Positions 8,173-16,398 of a stretch of DNA of 64,000 nt are shown piece after piece. Source of the DNA: Nocardiopsis suaedae (lineage in GTDB: Bacteria; Actinomycetota; Actinomycetes; Streptosporangiales; Streptosporangiaceae); NCBI RefSeq assembly GCF_027706745.1, contig NZ_JAQFWP010000016.1:1-64000 (forward strand), given 5' to 3'. Below the pieces are notes generated by a model. The model had not been told where the DNA came from. It worked only from the letters and a program-made list of their open reading frames with translations, and made no database searches. The position numbers and the translations under genes are program-made. How positions within the stretch are numbered: position 1 is the first letter of the stretch; each line of letters begins with the position of its first letter.

Positions 8173-10290
8173 CTAGAGATCGGCGTCGGCCTCCTCGCGC
8201 GCGCGGCGGTGCTCGCGCTGGGCGCGGCGCTCCTGCTCCTGTTCGGCGGAGCGCTCGTCCTCGGCCACGGCGGTGCGCATGGACGACGAGAGCATGCGCA
8301 GCTCCATGTTGATGCGCGGATAGTCGACCAGCCGGGGCAGCGCGCCCAGGCGCGGGGTGCGCCGCTCGCGCATCGCGGCCATCAGCTCGTTGAACGCCAG
8401 GTCCAGCCGTTGCAGGGTGATCTGCGAGGCCGTCGGCGGATTCTCCAGGGCGAGTGTGGACAGTGCGAGGTAGCCCGCGCGCTGGGCGGCCACCACCACC
8501 GGCCACAAGGGCTGTGTCGTGGTCGCGCGGGGGACGTCCCCGATGGCGCTGTCGTAGACGCCGCGCAGGCCGATCAGTGCGGCGCGCAGGTCGCGGCGGA
8601 GCTCGTAGCGGCGCTCGGGCGTGATGCGCACGTCCGGGTCGAGCACGGCCAGCACCGAGGCGCGGGTCTGGTCGAGCACGTCGACGATCATCTGGGGCAG
8701 GCGCGACGCCGACGCCTTCCGCCACAGCAGCACCGACCCCAGCATCCCGGCCACCGCGCCGAGGACGGTGTCGAAGACCCGGGCCTGCGCCAGCTCGTCC
8801 ACCGGGTAGGGGGCGGCCGTGTGCGCCAGCAGCAGGGCCATGGGGGTGAGCAGGATGCTGGCGTAGAAGAAGTTGCGCGCCACCACGAGCTGCGTCAGCC
8901 CCTGGAAGAGGGCGGCCAGGGCGATGACGACCGGCAGGGACGGGTCGAGCAGCAGGATGGCGAACGCGATGACGACGCCGATCAGGGTTCCCAGAGCGCG
9001 CTGCATGCCGCGGTTCACCGTCAGCACGACGTTGCCCGCCTGCAGCACGGAGGTGGCGGTGATGGAGACCCAGTAGAACCGGTCGAAGCCCATGATCAGG
9101 GCGGCCAGGCCGACCACGGCGACCGTGATGCCCATGCGCAGCGCGGTCGGGACGATCAGCGAGTCCTTGTCGAGGCTGGAGCGCAGCAGGCTGTGCAGCG
9201 GCGGGTGGCGCTGGTCGTAGAGCTCCAGGCCGCGGCTGTCGTCCTCGTGAGTGGGCTTGCGCGCCGCCTGGGCGGCGCGCGCGAGGCGTGAGTACAGGCG
9301 CGATTCCAGGGAGCGCGGGCGCAGGCCCTTGCGCACCTCGTCGAGGTCGGAGGGGGAGGGGCAGAGGTCCGGCTTGCCGACGGCGTCGGCGATCCGGTCG
9401 GCGAAGCGCGCGGCCTCCCCGGGGAGGGGGTCGGTGCGGGCCAGGCAGACGTCGGTGGCGGCGAGGTGGATGTCGGAGACCCAGCGCAGCAGCGCGCGCA
9501 GGCGGGCGGCCTGGGCGGTGTCCCGGTAGCCGCGGGTCTGCCCCAGCAGGACGATGCGCCAGGCCTCGGCGACGGCGAGGGAGGCCTCGTGCTGGACGTG
9601 GTCGAGCTCGCGCGTTCCCACGGCCCGCAGTAGCGCGGCGAGCTGCCGGAAGGCGTCGGCCACGGCGCGGTTCTCGGGGTGGCGGCTGCGGACGGGGGCG
9701 CCGGCCATGGACACGGCCCAGCCGACGGCGGCGCCGAGCGCGGCGACCCCGGCGTGCAGGGGCACCTCGGCGAGCCCGCCGGGGGCGATCGTCGAGATGG
9801 CGCACACCAGGACGAAGAAGAGCGGTCCCGGCTTGTCGACCCGCAGGGCCTGGCAGAGCCAGGTGGCGACGCCGGCGACGGCGCCGATCGCCACGGCGGA
9901 GGCGTAGGCGTTGAGGGAGGCCAGGGAGCCGACGGCGACGGCGGCGACGAACCCGAGCCCCACCGTGCCCAGGGCGACGGCCCGGTAGGCGTAGGGGGTG
10001 TTCTTCTCGTAGAGGACGGTCATCGACCCGAGGGCGGCGAGCGTGCCGACCTGGGGCCCCAGAAGGAGGGCCGCGAGGGCGAAGGACGAGGACATCGCGA
10101 TGGCGGCCTTGGCCGCCGTCGTCCAGGCCCAGCCGCCCGAGGCGAACCCGAAGAGGGCGGTGAGGTCGACCCGCGGCCGCGGGCGCGCCGACACCTGGGC
10201 GCGCATCCGGGCGGGGGGATTCCAGTCGGGGCCGCCGGCCTCCGACGTCGGATCGGCCGTGTCGCTGCCCGAAGTCCCCTGGTCCGTCAC
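8173..10290 (-). CDS. FUSC-family (aromatic acid exporter-like) membrane protein
   Basis: Integral membrane protein of 705 aa. Two clusters of hydrophobic helices (about residues 60-195 and 380-540) are each followed by a long charged cytoplasmic stretch, the duplicated YccS/FUSC layout of aromatic carboxylic acid efflux proteins. The second half has the FUSC-like run DRFYWVSITATSVLQAGNVVLTV and the motif GMQRALGTLIG. The GTG start follows a purine-rich GGGGG. It is convergent with the cyclase gene, only 45 bp apart. Substrate unknown; partner subunits (AaeA/B type) are absent, as usual for actinomycete members. Confidence 0.82.
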   Translation of the reverse strand: MTDQGTSGSDTADPTSEAGGPDWNPPARMRAQVSARPRPRVDLTALFGFASGGWAWTTAAKAAIAMSSSFALAALLLGPQVGTLAALGSMTVLYEKNTPYAYRAVALGTVGLGFVAAVAVGSLASLNAYASAVAIGAVAGVATWLCQALRVDKPGPLFFVLVCAISTIAPGGLAEVPLHAGVAALGAAVGWAVSMAGAPVRSRHPENRAVADAFRQLAALLRAVGTRELDHVQHEASLAVAEAWRIVLLGQTRGYRDTAQAARLRALLRWVSDIHLAATDVCLARTDPLPGEAARFADRIADAVGKPDLCPSPSDLDEVRKGLRPRSLESRLYSRLARAAQAARKPTHEDDSRGLELYDQRHPPLHSLLRSSLDKDSLIVPTALRMGITVAVVGLAALIMGFDRFYWVSITATSVLQAGNVVLTVNRGMQRALGTLIGVVIAFAILLLDPSLPVVIALAALFQGLTQLVVARNFFYASILLTPMALLLAHTAAPYPVDELAQARVFDTVLGAVAGMLGSVLLWRKASASRLPQMIVDVLDQTRASVLAVLDPDVRITPERRYELRRDLRAALIGLRGVYDSAIGDVPRATTTQPLWPVVVAAQRAGYLALSTLALENPPTASQITLQRLDLAFNELMAAMRERRTPRLGALPRLVDYPRINMELRMLSSSMRTAVAEDERSAEQEQERRAQREHRRAREEADADL

Positions 10291-10587
10291 GCCCCCAATG
10301 TTAAGAGCGATCCGGGGGCGATTCGCGTGCGGACGGCGCGGTGCGGTCGCAATACGGGGGCGCCGGGGCAGGGGAAGGCGGGCGGTGCGTGCGGTTCACC
10401 GCCTTCGGGAGCCGCTTGAAGGCGGCCATGACAGCCCAGGTGAAGCGCCCCTTCAGCGGAGGATGCGCGCCACCGGCCGCGGAGCGGGAGGCGGGATGGA
10501 CGACGAGGCACGGACCACGCCCACGGGTGACCGGTACCGCACTCCAGAAGCGTTCACCGGTCGGGGATGATGAAGTCCATCGGAGCC
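10291..10587. other. Intergenic region with a possible toxin remnant
   Basis: About 300 bp between the FUSC start and the antitoxin-like pseudogene. Seven bases past that pseudogene's stop, an ATG opens an 8-codon frame (MDFIIPDR) that ends at once. This is where a VapC-type toxin would be expected, so it may be a decayed toxin start. Nothing else was recognised. Confidence 0.35.
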
Positions 10588-10787
10588 TCAGGCGAGATCG
10601 GCGTGGCGCGATTCGGCGATATGTGTCAGGAAGGCATTCAGCCCCTCGTCGGAGTCGAATACTCCGTCCCGGCCAGATCGTCGGCTGATTCGACAGGGCG
10701 GATGCCCTGCCGCTCGGCCAGCTCCTCCAGCGAAGGCCGACCACGGGTGGGGCCCCCGTTCCGGCCTTCAGCGTTGTTCACCGTCAT
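10588..10787 (-). pseudogene. Frameshifted VapB/antitoxin-like small gene
   Basis: An intact reading would give about 66 aa. The first part, from ATG at 10787, encodes GRPSLEELAERQGIRPVESADDLAG and then runs out of frame. The +1-shifted frame continues VFDSDEGLNAFLTHIAESRHADLA to a TGA at 10588. Together they resemble the small actinomycete antitoxin family in which an N-terminal PSLEELAxRQGxxPV block is followed by a DxDEGLxxFL helix. The span is 200 bp, one base short of 67 codons, so a single G is missing in the GGG run near 10670. An assembly homopolymer error is the main alternative. Confidence 0.6.
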
Positions 10788-10938
10788 GGGCGCCTCCTTC
10801 CCCGCCAGTATTGGCACCATGCCCCATGGCATGCGGCTGCTTTCGGATCATGGGGGCATGCGCCGGTCCGGCGCGGTACGGCGGAGGGGGCCGGTCAGCC
10901 CGTCGGTGCGGGGAACCACTTGAACCCTGCTCTGCCTT

Positions 10939-12222
10939 CTAGCGCCTCTCCGCGTGGTCGCCGGTCCGTTCGCGTAGTCGGCGTAGTTCGGCCATCGCCT
11001 CGTCGAGTTGGGCCTCCGCACGTTCTGCGCGGTGCGCGGCCTGGGACCGGGCGTCCTCCATGGCCTCCAACCGCTCTTCGGCGGAGCGTTTGGCCTCGGC
11101 CAGCGCCTCTGCCGCAGTCCGGCGCTGCTCTTCCAATTCGCCCCGGGAACGTTCGCGCTCCTCGTCAAGCCGGGCCCTGAGCCCCTCCGCCGTCGCGGCC
11201 GCGCGCTCCCGCTCCGCTCCGAGGTGCTGCTCCAGGTCCGCGGCCCTGGCCTTCGCGGCGGCGGCGTCGGCGTCGGCCTGCTCCCGCGCCCGTGTCGCAG
11301 TGCCGAGTTCCTCCTCGGCGCGCCGCCGCGCCTCCTCGGAACGGTCACGCTCCTCGGCGACCCGGGACGTCTCCGCGCGCGTTTCCTCCACGCGCCGTGC
11401 CGCCTCCTGCTCGGCCGCCGACACGCGGCGGGCGGCGTCGTCCTCGGCTTCACCGACCCGTCGGTGCGCCTCCTCCTGCGCCTCCTGGACCTGCCGCCGT
11501 GCCTCGGCCCTGGCGGAGTCGAGTTCCTCGCGTGCCGCGTCGCGCTCGCGCACGGCGGTGTCGCGTTCCCGCACGGCCGACTCCCGCTCCTCCACGGCCG
11601 CCTCGCGCTCCGCCTCCGCGGCGCGCGCCTCCTCCTGGGCCTCCTCCCGCCGGTGCAGGGCGGTGTCGGCCATCCTCTCCGCCGCACCGGCGGCCGCGAC
11701 GGCCGAGGCCGCGGCCTCGTCGGCGCGGACCCGGTCCCGTTCGGCCTCGCGCCTGCGGTTCTCGGCTTCGAGGCGGGCGGCGTCGGCTTCGGCGACGCGC
11801 CGGTCGGCGTGCAACCGGGCCGCCTCGACCTGGGCCTCCGCGGTCGCGGGGTCGGTCATCGTGCGGAAGGCGTCGGTGGCCGACGCCAGGGTCGACGACA
11901 ACTGCTCGGCCTGGACGGCGAAGCGGCGCAGCAGGTCGTCCGCGCGGAGGCGGGCGTCGCTCACGGGGGTGGCCTGCGGCGGAGGGGACCCGGAGGCGAG
12001 GGCGGCCGGCTGCGCGCCCGCCGGGAGGGAGGACGCCTGCCCGTCCTCGGCGGCCTCCAGCGCGCGTTCCTCCTCCTGCTGCATGCGCTGGCGCTCCTTC
12101 CAGGCGCGCCACCGCGTGTGCTCGGGCAGGTCGCAGTACTGGGCGGGGCGCCCGGGTGAGCTGCTGCGCGGGACCGGCCGGTCGCATCCGGGGAAGTTGC
12201 AGGTGTTCGCGTCGTCGGCCAC
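10939..12222 (-). CDS. Coiled-coil protein with N-terminal zinc-type motif
   Basis: Predicted cytoplasmic protein of 427 aa. Residues 8-34 carry a Cys/His cluster, CNFPGCDRP followed by YCDLPEH, of C-x4-C...C-x4-H form, next to a basic stretch (RWRAWKERQR). From about residue 120 almost to the end the sequence is one long Ala/Glu/Arg heptad-type coiled coil (EAQEEARAAEAEREAAVEER is typical). A similar short Cys/His motif precedes coiled coils in KfrA-like DNA-binding proteins of actinomycete chromosomes and mobile elements, so DNA binding with a filamentous tail is a reasonable guess. The GTG start has only a weak AGGCTC upstream. No partner gene adjoins it. Confidence 0.75.
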   Translation of the reverse strand: MADDANTCNFPGCDRPVPRSSSPGRPAQYCDLPEHTRWRAWKERQRMQQEEERALEAAEDGQASSLPAGAQPAALASGSPPPQATPVSDARLRADDLLRRFAVQAEQLSSTLASATDAFRTMTDPATAEAQVEAARLHADRRVAEADAARLEAENRRREAERDRVRADEAAASAVAAAGAAERMADTALHRREEAQEEARAAEAEREAAVEERESAVRERDTAVRERDAAREELDSARAEARRQVQEAQEEAHRRVGEAEDDAARRVSAAEQEAARRVEETRAETSRVAEERDRSEEARRRAEEELGTATRAREQADADAAAAKARAADLEQHLGAERERAAATAEGLRARLDEERERSRGELEEQRRTAAEALAEAKRSAEERLEAMEDARSQAAHRAERAEAQLDEAMAELRRLRERTGDHAERR

Positions 12223-12286
12223 CCGACGAGCCTAACGGCTCGCCGGGCGGGGCACGGTGCCCGCGGGCGCGCGGCGCGCAAGGCCG

Positions 12287-12334
12287 CGGAGAGCTCTGCG
12301 GAGAGCTCTGCGGAGAGCTCTGCGGAGAGCCGTG
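12287..12334. repeat. 12-bp tandem repeat, three perfect copies plus one degenerate
   Basis: The unit CGGAGAGCTCTG is repeated perfectly at 12287-12298, 12299-12310 and 12311-12322, then once with two changes. Each unit contains the palindrome AGAGCTCT, so the array can also be read as phased operators. It lies between the coiled-coil gene and the PNPOx-like gene (ends 12387). Confidence 0.8.
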
Positions 12335-12386
12335 GAGAGCGCGGAGGGCGCCGTGCGGCCGGGGCGGCGCGGTTCAGTCCGGCGAG

Positions 12387-13058
12387 TCAGTCCGGCGAGC
12401 CGGTGAGCGTGCGCAGGTACTCCGGCAGCGGCGCCCCCGGCGCCATCGCCGCGTCCGGCTCCGGGGCCCCGTACACCTCGGTCACCGGCACCACGCCCGC
12501 CCAATGCGGCAGGTCCACATCCTCGGGCTCGTCATTGACCCCGCCTGTGCGCACCTTCGCCGACACCTCCCGCAGCTCCAGGCGCAGCACCGCCGTCTGC
12601 GCCAGCTCCTTGGCGTCGGCCGGCCTGCAGTCGGCCGAGCGCCCGGGCACCACGGCGTCGACGATCGCGTCGAGCGCCGACCGCTGCTCGGCCTCGTCGC
12701 TCACCCGGTACGCGGTGCCGCGCACGACCACCGAGCGGTAGTTGATCGAGTGGTGCATGCCCGAGCGCGCCAGCACCAGCCCGTCGGTCAGCGTCACCGT
12801 CGCGCACACCTCCAGGCCGCCGCCCCGCGCCATCCGCATGGCCGCGGCGCCCGTGGAGCCGTGCAGGTACAGCACGCCGCCGACGCGGGCGTACAGGGTC
12901 GGCAGCACCACCGGCGCCCCGTCGGCGACGAACCCCAGGTGGCAGAGGCGCCCCTCGTCGAGGACCGCGTGCACGGTCGGCGCGTCGTACCGGATCCGGT
13001 CGCGGTTGCGCGTGGCCCGGGTGCGGGGCGTCGGTGAGTAGGCGGGGGCGTCGTCCAT
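12387..13058 (-). CDS. Pyridoxamine 5'-phosphate oxidase-like FMN protein
   Basis: Soluble 223-aa protein of the PNPOx/flavin-reductase split-barrel family. Conserved segments are the N-terminal strand pair CHLGFVADGAPVVLPTLYARV, the phosphate-binding LYLHGSTGAAAMRM, and VCATVTLTDGLVLARSGMHHSINYRSVVVRG, which contacts the flavin. The C-terminal W-A-G-V-VPV block matches members that act as F420- or FMN-linked reductases. True vitamin B6 oxidases have a C-terminal RL(A/S)P motif that is not seen, so a general flavoprotein label is safer. The gene is preceded by an AT-rich stretch near 13080-13115 that probably holds its promoter. Confidence 0.85.
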   Translation of the reverse strand: MDDAPAYSPTPRTRATRNRDRIRYDAPTVHAVLDEGRLCHLGFVADGAPVVLPTLYARVGGVLYLHGSTGAAAMRMARGGGLEVCATVTLTDGLVLARSGMHHSINYRSVVVRGTAYRVSDEAEQRSALDAIVDAVVPGRSADCRPADAKELAQTAVLRLELREVSAKVRTGGVNDEPEDVDLPHWAGVVPVTEVYGAPEPDAAMAPGAPLPEYLRTLTGSPD

Positions 13059-13155
13059 GGGGCCACCTTTGCATGGTTCAAAGCTATTTATGTACTAGTG
13101 CTTATTTCTACCATGGGGCCCCGGAAGGGTGAAGGGGCGGGGTGCGCACGACGAA

Positions 13156-13188
13156 GGGCGCCACCCGCCCGGCCGGCGGATGGCGCCC
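13156..13188 (-). terminator. Hairpin after the GNAT gene
   Basis: An 8-bp stem, GGGCGCCA (13156-13163) with TGGCGCCC (13181-13188), with further pairing inside the loop, lies 25 nt past the acetyltransferase stop on the minus strand. It would also insulate the PNPOx-like gene downstream. Confidence 0.6.
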
Positions 13189-13213
13189 CTGCGTAGTGTT
13201 GCGCCGCGTGAGT

Positions 13214-13771
13214 TCAGTCCCGCGCCCCCGTGCCGCCGATGCGGCAGACCATCGTGGTCACGAAGGGGCGGAAGCCCTCACGCTCGAAGAAGCGGATGTC
13301 GTCGGAGCTGCCTGCGAGCGCGGACAGTTCGATGTCCCGCACGCCCTGCGCGGCCACCTGCAGCCGGATCTCGTCGAGCAGGCCCGACCCCACGCCCGTG
13401 CCCTCGGCCTCGGGGTGGATCGCCAGGGTCTGCACCACCGCGACGCGCTCGCCGCGGTCCCAGCTGCCCTGCGGGTTCTCCCGCACGGTCACCATCGCGT
13501 ACCCGACCGGAACCCCGCCGCGCTCGGCGAGCACCGCCAGCGACGACGGCTCGGTCAGCCAGTTCCGGTACTGGGCGCGGCGGCGGCGCCAGGCCTCGTC
13601 CGCCCCGAGCGACGCGATCACGTCCTGCAGGGCGGGGGCGACGGAGGTGTGCTGCTCGTGCACCACGCTCCACAGGTCCGCGAGCTCCTCGACCTCGTCG
13701 GTCCCCAGGTAGCGGAACCGCATGTGGCCCTCGGTAGGTGTCGTCGTTTTGGCAGCCAACGAAGTTTGCAT
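13214..13771 (-). CDS. GNAT-family N-acetyltransferase
   Basis: Single-domain acetyl-CoA-dependent acetyltransferase, 185 aa. Motif A is VQTLAIHPEAEGTGVGSGLL, with the acyl-CoA pyrophosphate loop EGTGVGS; motif B follows as IELSALAGSSDDIRFFEREGF. The ATG at 13771 has GGGTGGGAAG upstream; another in-frame ATG at 13723 (MRFRYLGTDEVEE) matches where many relatives begin and cannot be excluded. It is divergent from the first ketopantoate-reductase paralogue. The substrate is unknown; the acidic N-terminal half suggests an amine or small peptide acceptor. Confidence 0.8.
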   Translation of the reverse strand: MQTSLAAKTTTPTEGHMRFRYLGTDEVEELADLWSVVHEQHTSVAPALQDVIASLGADEAWRRRRAQYRNWLTEPSSLAVLAERGGVPVGYAMVTVRENPQGSWDRGERVAVVQTLAIHPEAEGTGVGSGLLDEIRLQVAAQGVRDIELSALAGSSDDIRFFEREGFRPFVTTMVCRIGGTGARD

Positions 13772-13913
13772 GTTCTTCCCACCCGTTCCACCCGCATCGG
13801 CGCGCCCTCTCCCCGTAGTAGTCCGCATCCTCTACGGGGTTGAGCTGTGTTCCTGACACTACGTGCATGCCCGGTGAGACAAGTGGCCGACACGAAGAAA
13901 AGGACGGTGTGAC

Positions 13914-14816
13914 GTGTCGAAGTCAGAAGAATTGAAGGATTTTACGATTTTGGGACCCGGAGGTGTCGGCGGCCTGCTCGCGGCCCTGCTGGCGCGCGCG
14001 GGCGAGCGCACCCGGGTGCTGGCGGCCGAGGGGACCGCCGCGCGCATCGCCGACTCCGGCCTGTCGGTCGACTCGCCCGTCTACGGCGGCTTCACCGCCC
14101 GGCCGGAGGCGGTCCCCGCGCTGTCCGAGCCCACCGACGTCCTCTTCGTGACGACGAAGGGCACCGGCCTGCGCGACGCCCTCGCGCGCGTCCCCGCCGA
14201 GCACGTGGACGGGGCCCACGTCGTCCCGCTGCTCAACGGCTTCGAGCACGTGGAGATCCTGCGCGACCGCTACCCCGGCGCCCGCGTCCTGCCCGCCGCG
14301 ATCCACGTCGGCGCCTCCCGTGACGCCCCCGGGGTCGTCCGGCACACCAGCCCCTACAACCGTATGGAGATCGCGGGGGAGGGGGCACGCGCGCTCGCCG
14401 ACGTGTTGCGCGGGGCCGGCGTCGAGGTGGACGTCGTGGACGACGGCGACCGCGTCCTGTGGGACAAGTACGCCTTCCTCCTGCCGACCGCCCTGGTGTG
14501 CGCCCACGCGCTGATGCCGATCGGCCGCGCGCGCGAGGAGCGCCGCGCCGACATGGAGGCGGTGCTGGGGGAGGTGGTGCGTGTCGCGGCCGCCCGAGGC
14601 GTGCCCGTCGATGCGGACGCGGTGCGGTGCACCATCGCCGAACGCCCCGCGCACACCCGCCCCTCGCTCCTGTTCGACCGGGAGACCGGTCGCCCGATGG
14701 AGACCGACGCCCTGGGCGGGGCTCTCGTCCGTGCCGCACGGGCGGCGGGCCTGGAGGTCCCGGTGACCGAGCGCATCGTCGCGGACCTGGAACGGGAGGA
14801 GGCCGATCGGGGGTGA
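13914..14816 (+). CDS. Ketopantoate reductase-family oxidoreductase, paralogue 1
   Basis: Soluble NADPH-dependent 2-dehydropantoate 2-reductase-like enzyme, 300 aa. The N-terminal Rossmann motif is ILGPGGVGGLLAALLARAG (residues 12-30). The family's catalytic Lys lies in WDKYAFLLPTAL near residue 184, and the conserved C-terminal block is METDALGGALVRAAR with the substrate-contacting Glu. The GTG start follows AAAAGGACGG. The next gene on the same strand is a clear paralogue about 230 bp away. True PanE makes pantoate for coenzyme A; having two side by side, with no other pan gene here, makes an alternative 2-keto acid substrate possible. Confidence 0.87.
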   Translation: MSKSEELKDFTILGPGGVGGLLAALLARAGERTRVLAAEGTAARIADSGLSVDSPVYGGFTARPEAVPALSEPTDVLFVTTKGTGLRDALARVPAEHVDGAHVVPLLNGFEHVEILRDRYPGARVLPAAIHVGASRDAPGVVRHTSPYNRMEIAGEGARALADVLRGAGVEVDVVDDGDRVLWDKYAFLLPTALVCAHALMPIGRAREERRADMEAVLGEVVRVAAARGVPVDADAVRCTIAERPAHTRPSLLFDRETGRPMETDALGGALVRAARAAGLEVPVTERIVADLEREEADRG

Positions 14817-15044
14817 GGGCGTCCGGGCAGGCGTGAGGCCACGGCGTCGAAAAGGCGCTGAGGAGTCGTGGGGTGGACGCCCGTAGCGCGCACTCGGGGC
14901 CCGTTTTGGAAGATATGAGGGGTTCGGACAACCGAAGGCCGGGCTGACGGCGCCCCTGCGGCGCGGACCCCGGCGTGCCCCGGCGTGCCCCTGGCGGTCA
15001 CGCCGCGGCACGCCGGCCGCCCGGCCCCGACAGAAGGAGCCACC

Positions 15045-16070
15045 ATGGCGAACCAGGACCGGACGGGCGACGAGGACCGGGAGCGCGCTGACGCCCCCGA
15101 GCGGAACGGCTCCGAGGGGCTGGGCCCCGACGGGCACGGCGGCGCCGAAGGGCCGGGCCGCATCGCGGTCCTGTCCCCCGGAGGCGTGGGCGGCCTGCTG
15201 GCCGGCCTCCTCCACCGCGACGGGCACGACGTGACGGTGGTGGCGACCGAGTCCACCGCCGACCGCATCCGCGAGCACGGGCTGCGCGTGGACTCCGCGG
15301 CCTTCGGCGACTTCACCGTCCGCCTCCCGGCCGTCCCGCGCCTCCAGGAGCCCGCCGACGTCCTCGTCGTCGGCTGCAAGGCCACCGCCCTCGACGAGGC
15401 CCTCGACCGGATCCCCGCGGAGCACGTGCGCGGCGCCCTCGTCGTCCCCCTGCTCAACGGGTTCGAGCACATGCGGGCCCTGCGCAGACGCTTCCCCGGT
15501 GCGACGGCGGTCGGCGCGGCCATCCGGGTGGAGTCGACCCGTGTCGCCCCCGGCCACATCGTCCAGTCCAGCCCCTTCGCGGCGTTCGCGATCGCCTCCG
15601 ACCCCGACCCCGGCCCACGCGCCGCGGCGTTCGCCGACGCGATCGAGGCCACCGGGCTGACGATGAGCGCCCAGGGCACCGAGGACGAGATCCTCTGGAG
15701 GAAGATGCACTTCCTCCTGCCGACGGCCCTGGTGTGCACCCACGCCGAGTCCTCCATCGGCGGGGTGCGGACGGGCGGGCGGCGCGCCGACCTGCTGGGC
15801 GTCGCCGGGGAGGTGGAGAAGGCCGCCGCACGCATCGGCGTCGCGCTGGACTCCGGCCACATCGAGCGGGCGGTCGACACCATCCCCCCGGACACCAAGC
15901 CCTCGATGCTGCGCGACCGCGAAGCGGGACGGCCGATGGAGGTCGACGCCCTCGGCGGGGCCTTCCTGCGCGCCGCCCGGGAGTCGGGGGTGGAGACCCC
16001 GGTGACGGCGCGCATCGTCGCCGACCTCGAACGCGTCGACGCCGCCAACCGGAGCGCGCGGAAGGGGTGA
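15045..16070 (+). CDS. Ketopantoate reductase-family oxidoreductase, paralogue 2
   Basis: 341-aa relative of the preceding gene. It has a hydrophilic 37-residue N-terminal extension (DRTGDEDRERADAPERNG) before the Rossmann motif VLSPGGVGGLLAGLLHRDG. The catalytic region reads WRKMHFLLPTALVCTHA (Lys near 220) and the C-terminal block MEVDALGGAFLRAARESG. Both proteins share long near-identical stretches such as VVPLLNGFEH, indicating a local gene duplication. The ATG is chosen on AGAAGGAG 6 nt upstream; a longer frame lacks such a site. A 12-bp terminator follows 12 nt after the stop, so the pair ends transcription here. Confidence 0.87.
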   Translation: MANQDRTGDEDRERADAPERNGSEGLGPDGHGGAEGPGRIAVLSPGGVGGLLAGLLHRDGHDVTVVATESTADRIREHGLRVDSAAFGDFTVRLPAVPRLQEPADVLVVGCKATALDEALDRIPAEHVRGALVVPLLNGFEHMRALRRRFPGATAVGAAIRVESTRVAPGHIVQSSPFAAFAIASDPDPGPRAAAFADAIEATGLTMSAQGTEDEILWRKMHFLLPTALVCTHAESSIGGVRTGGRRADLLGVAGEVEKAAARIGVALDSGHIERAVDTIPPDTKPSMLRDREAGRPMEVDALGGAFLRAARESGVETPVTARIVADLERVDAANRSARKG

Positions 16071-16081
16071 GTTCCTCGTCA

Positions 16082-16109
16082 CGGGGCGGCGCCCTGAGGC
16101 GCCGCCCCG
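16082..16109 (+). terminator. 12-bp hairpin terminator after the reductase pair
   Basis: CGGGGCGGCGCC (16082-16093) pairs perfectly with GGCGCCGCCCCG (16098-16109) around a CTGA tetraloop, 12 nt past the stop of the second ketopantoate-reductase gene. Between it and the LysR palindrome at 16363 no gene was recognised. Confidence 0.85.
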
Positions 16110-16362
16110 GACACCGTCGGAAGCGGCGCACGGTGACGGACCGCACCGGCGTCCTCGCGGTCCGCACCCGCCGCCCCGCGCCCGGCCCCGGAGACGCCCG
16201 AAGCCCCGCCGAGCAGTGCGTCTCCCGATCGGCACGCGGGCGGCAGGGGCGCCGCCGCCGACGCCGGAAACGCGGCCCGGCCCTGGACCGGACCGCCGAT
16301 CCGGCTGCCGGATCCGCCGACGGGCGGGTGGAACGGATCACCCTGCCGGGCGCCGACGATGG

Positions 16363-16378
16363 CCGGAACGCGTTCCGG
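16363..16378. promoter_or_regulatory. 16-bp perfect palindrome upstream of a LysR gene
   Basis: CCGGAACGCGTTCCGG is a gapless palindrome centred 28 bp before the ATG of the LysR gene, just upstream of a TAGATT -10-like hexamer at 16386-16391. Its position suggests steric repression, possibly autoregulation. LysR sites usually have a T-N11-A core, which this is not. Confidence 0.5.
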
Positions 16379-16398
16379 TCTCGCCTAGATTAAGGATC

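Noticed and set aside
12287-12334. Possible CRISPR-like repeat
   Set aside because: Units are contiguous with no spacers and only 12 bp long, so it is a simple tandem repeat.
13923-16235. 770-codon open frame on the minus strand opposite the two reductase genes
   Set aside because: It mirrors both paralogues, with repeated His/Arg/Gly-rich composition and no motif. The plus strand has clear enzyme families with ribosome sites.
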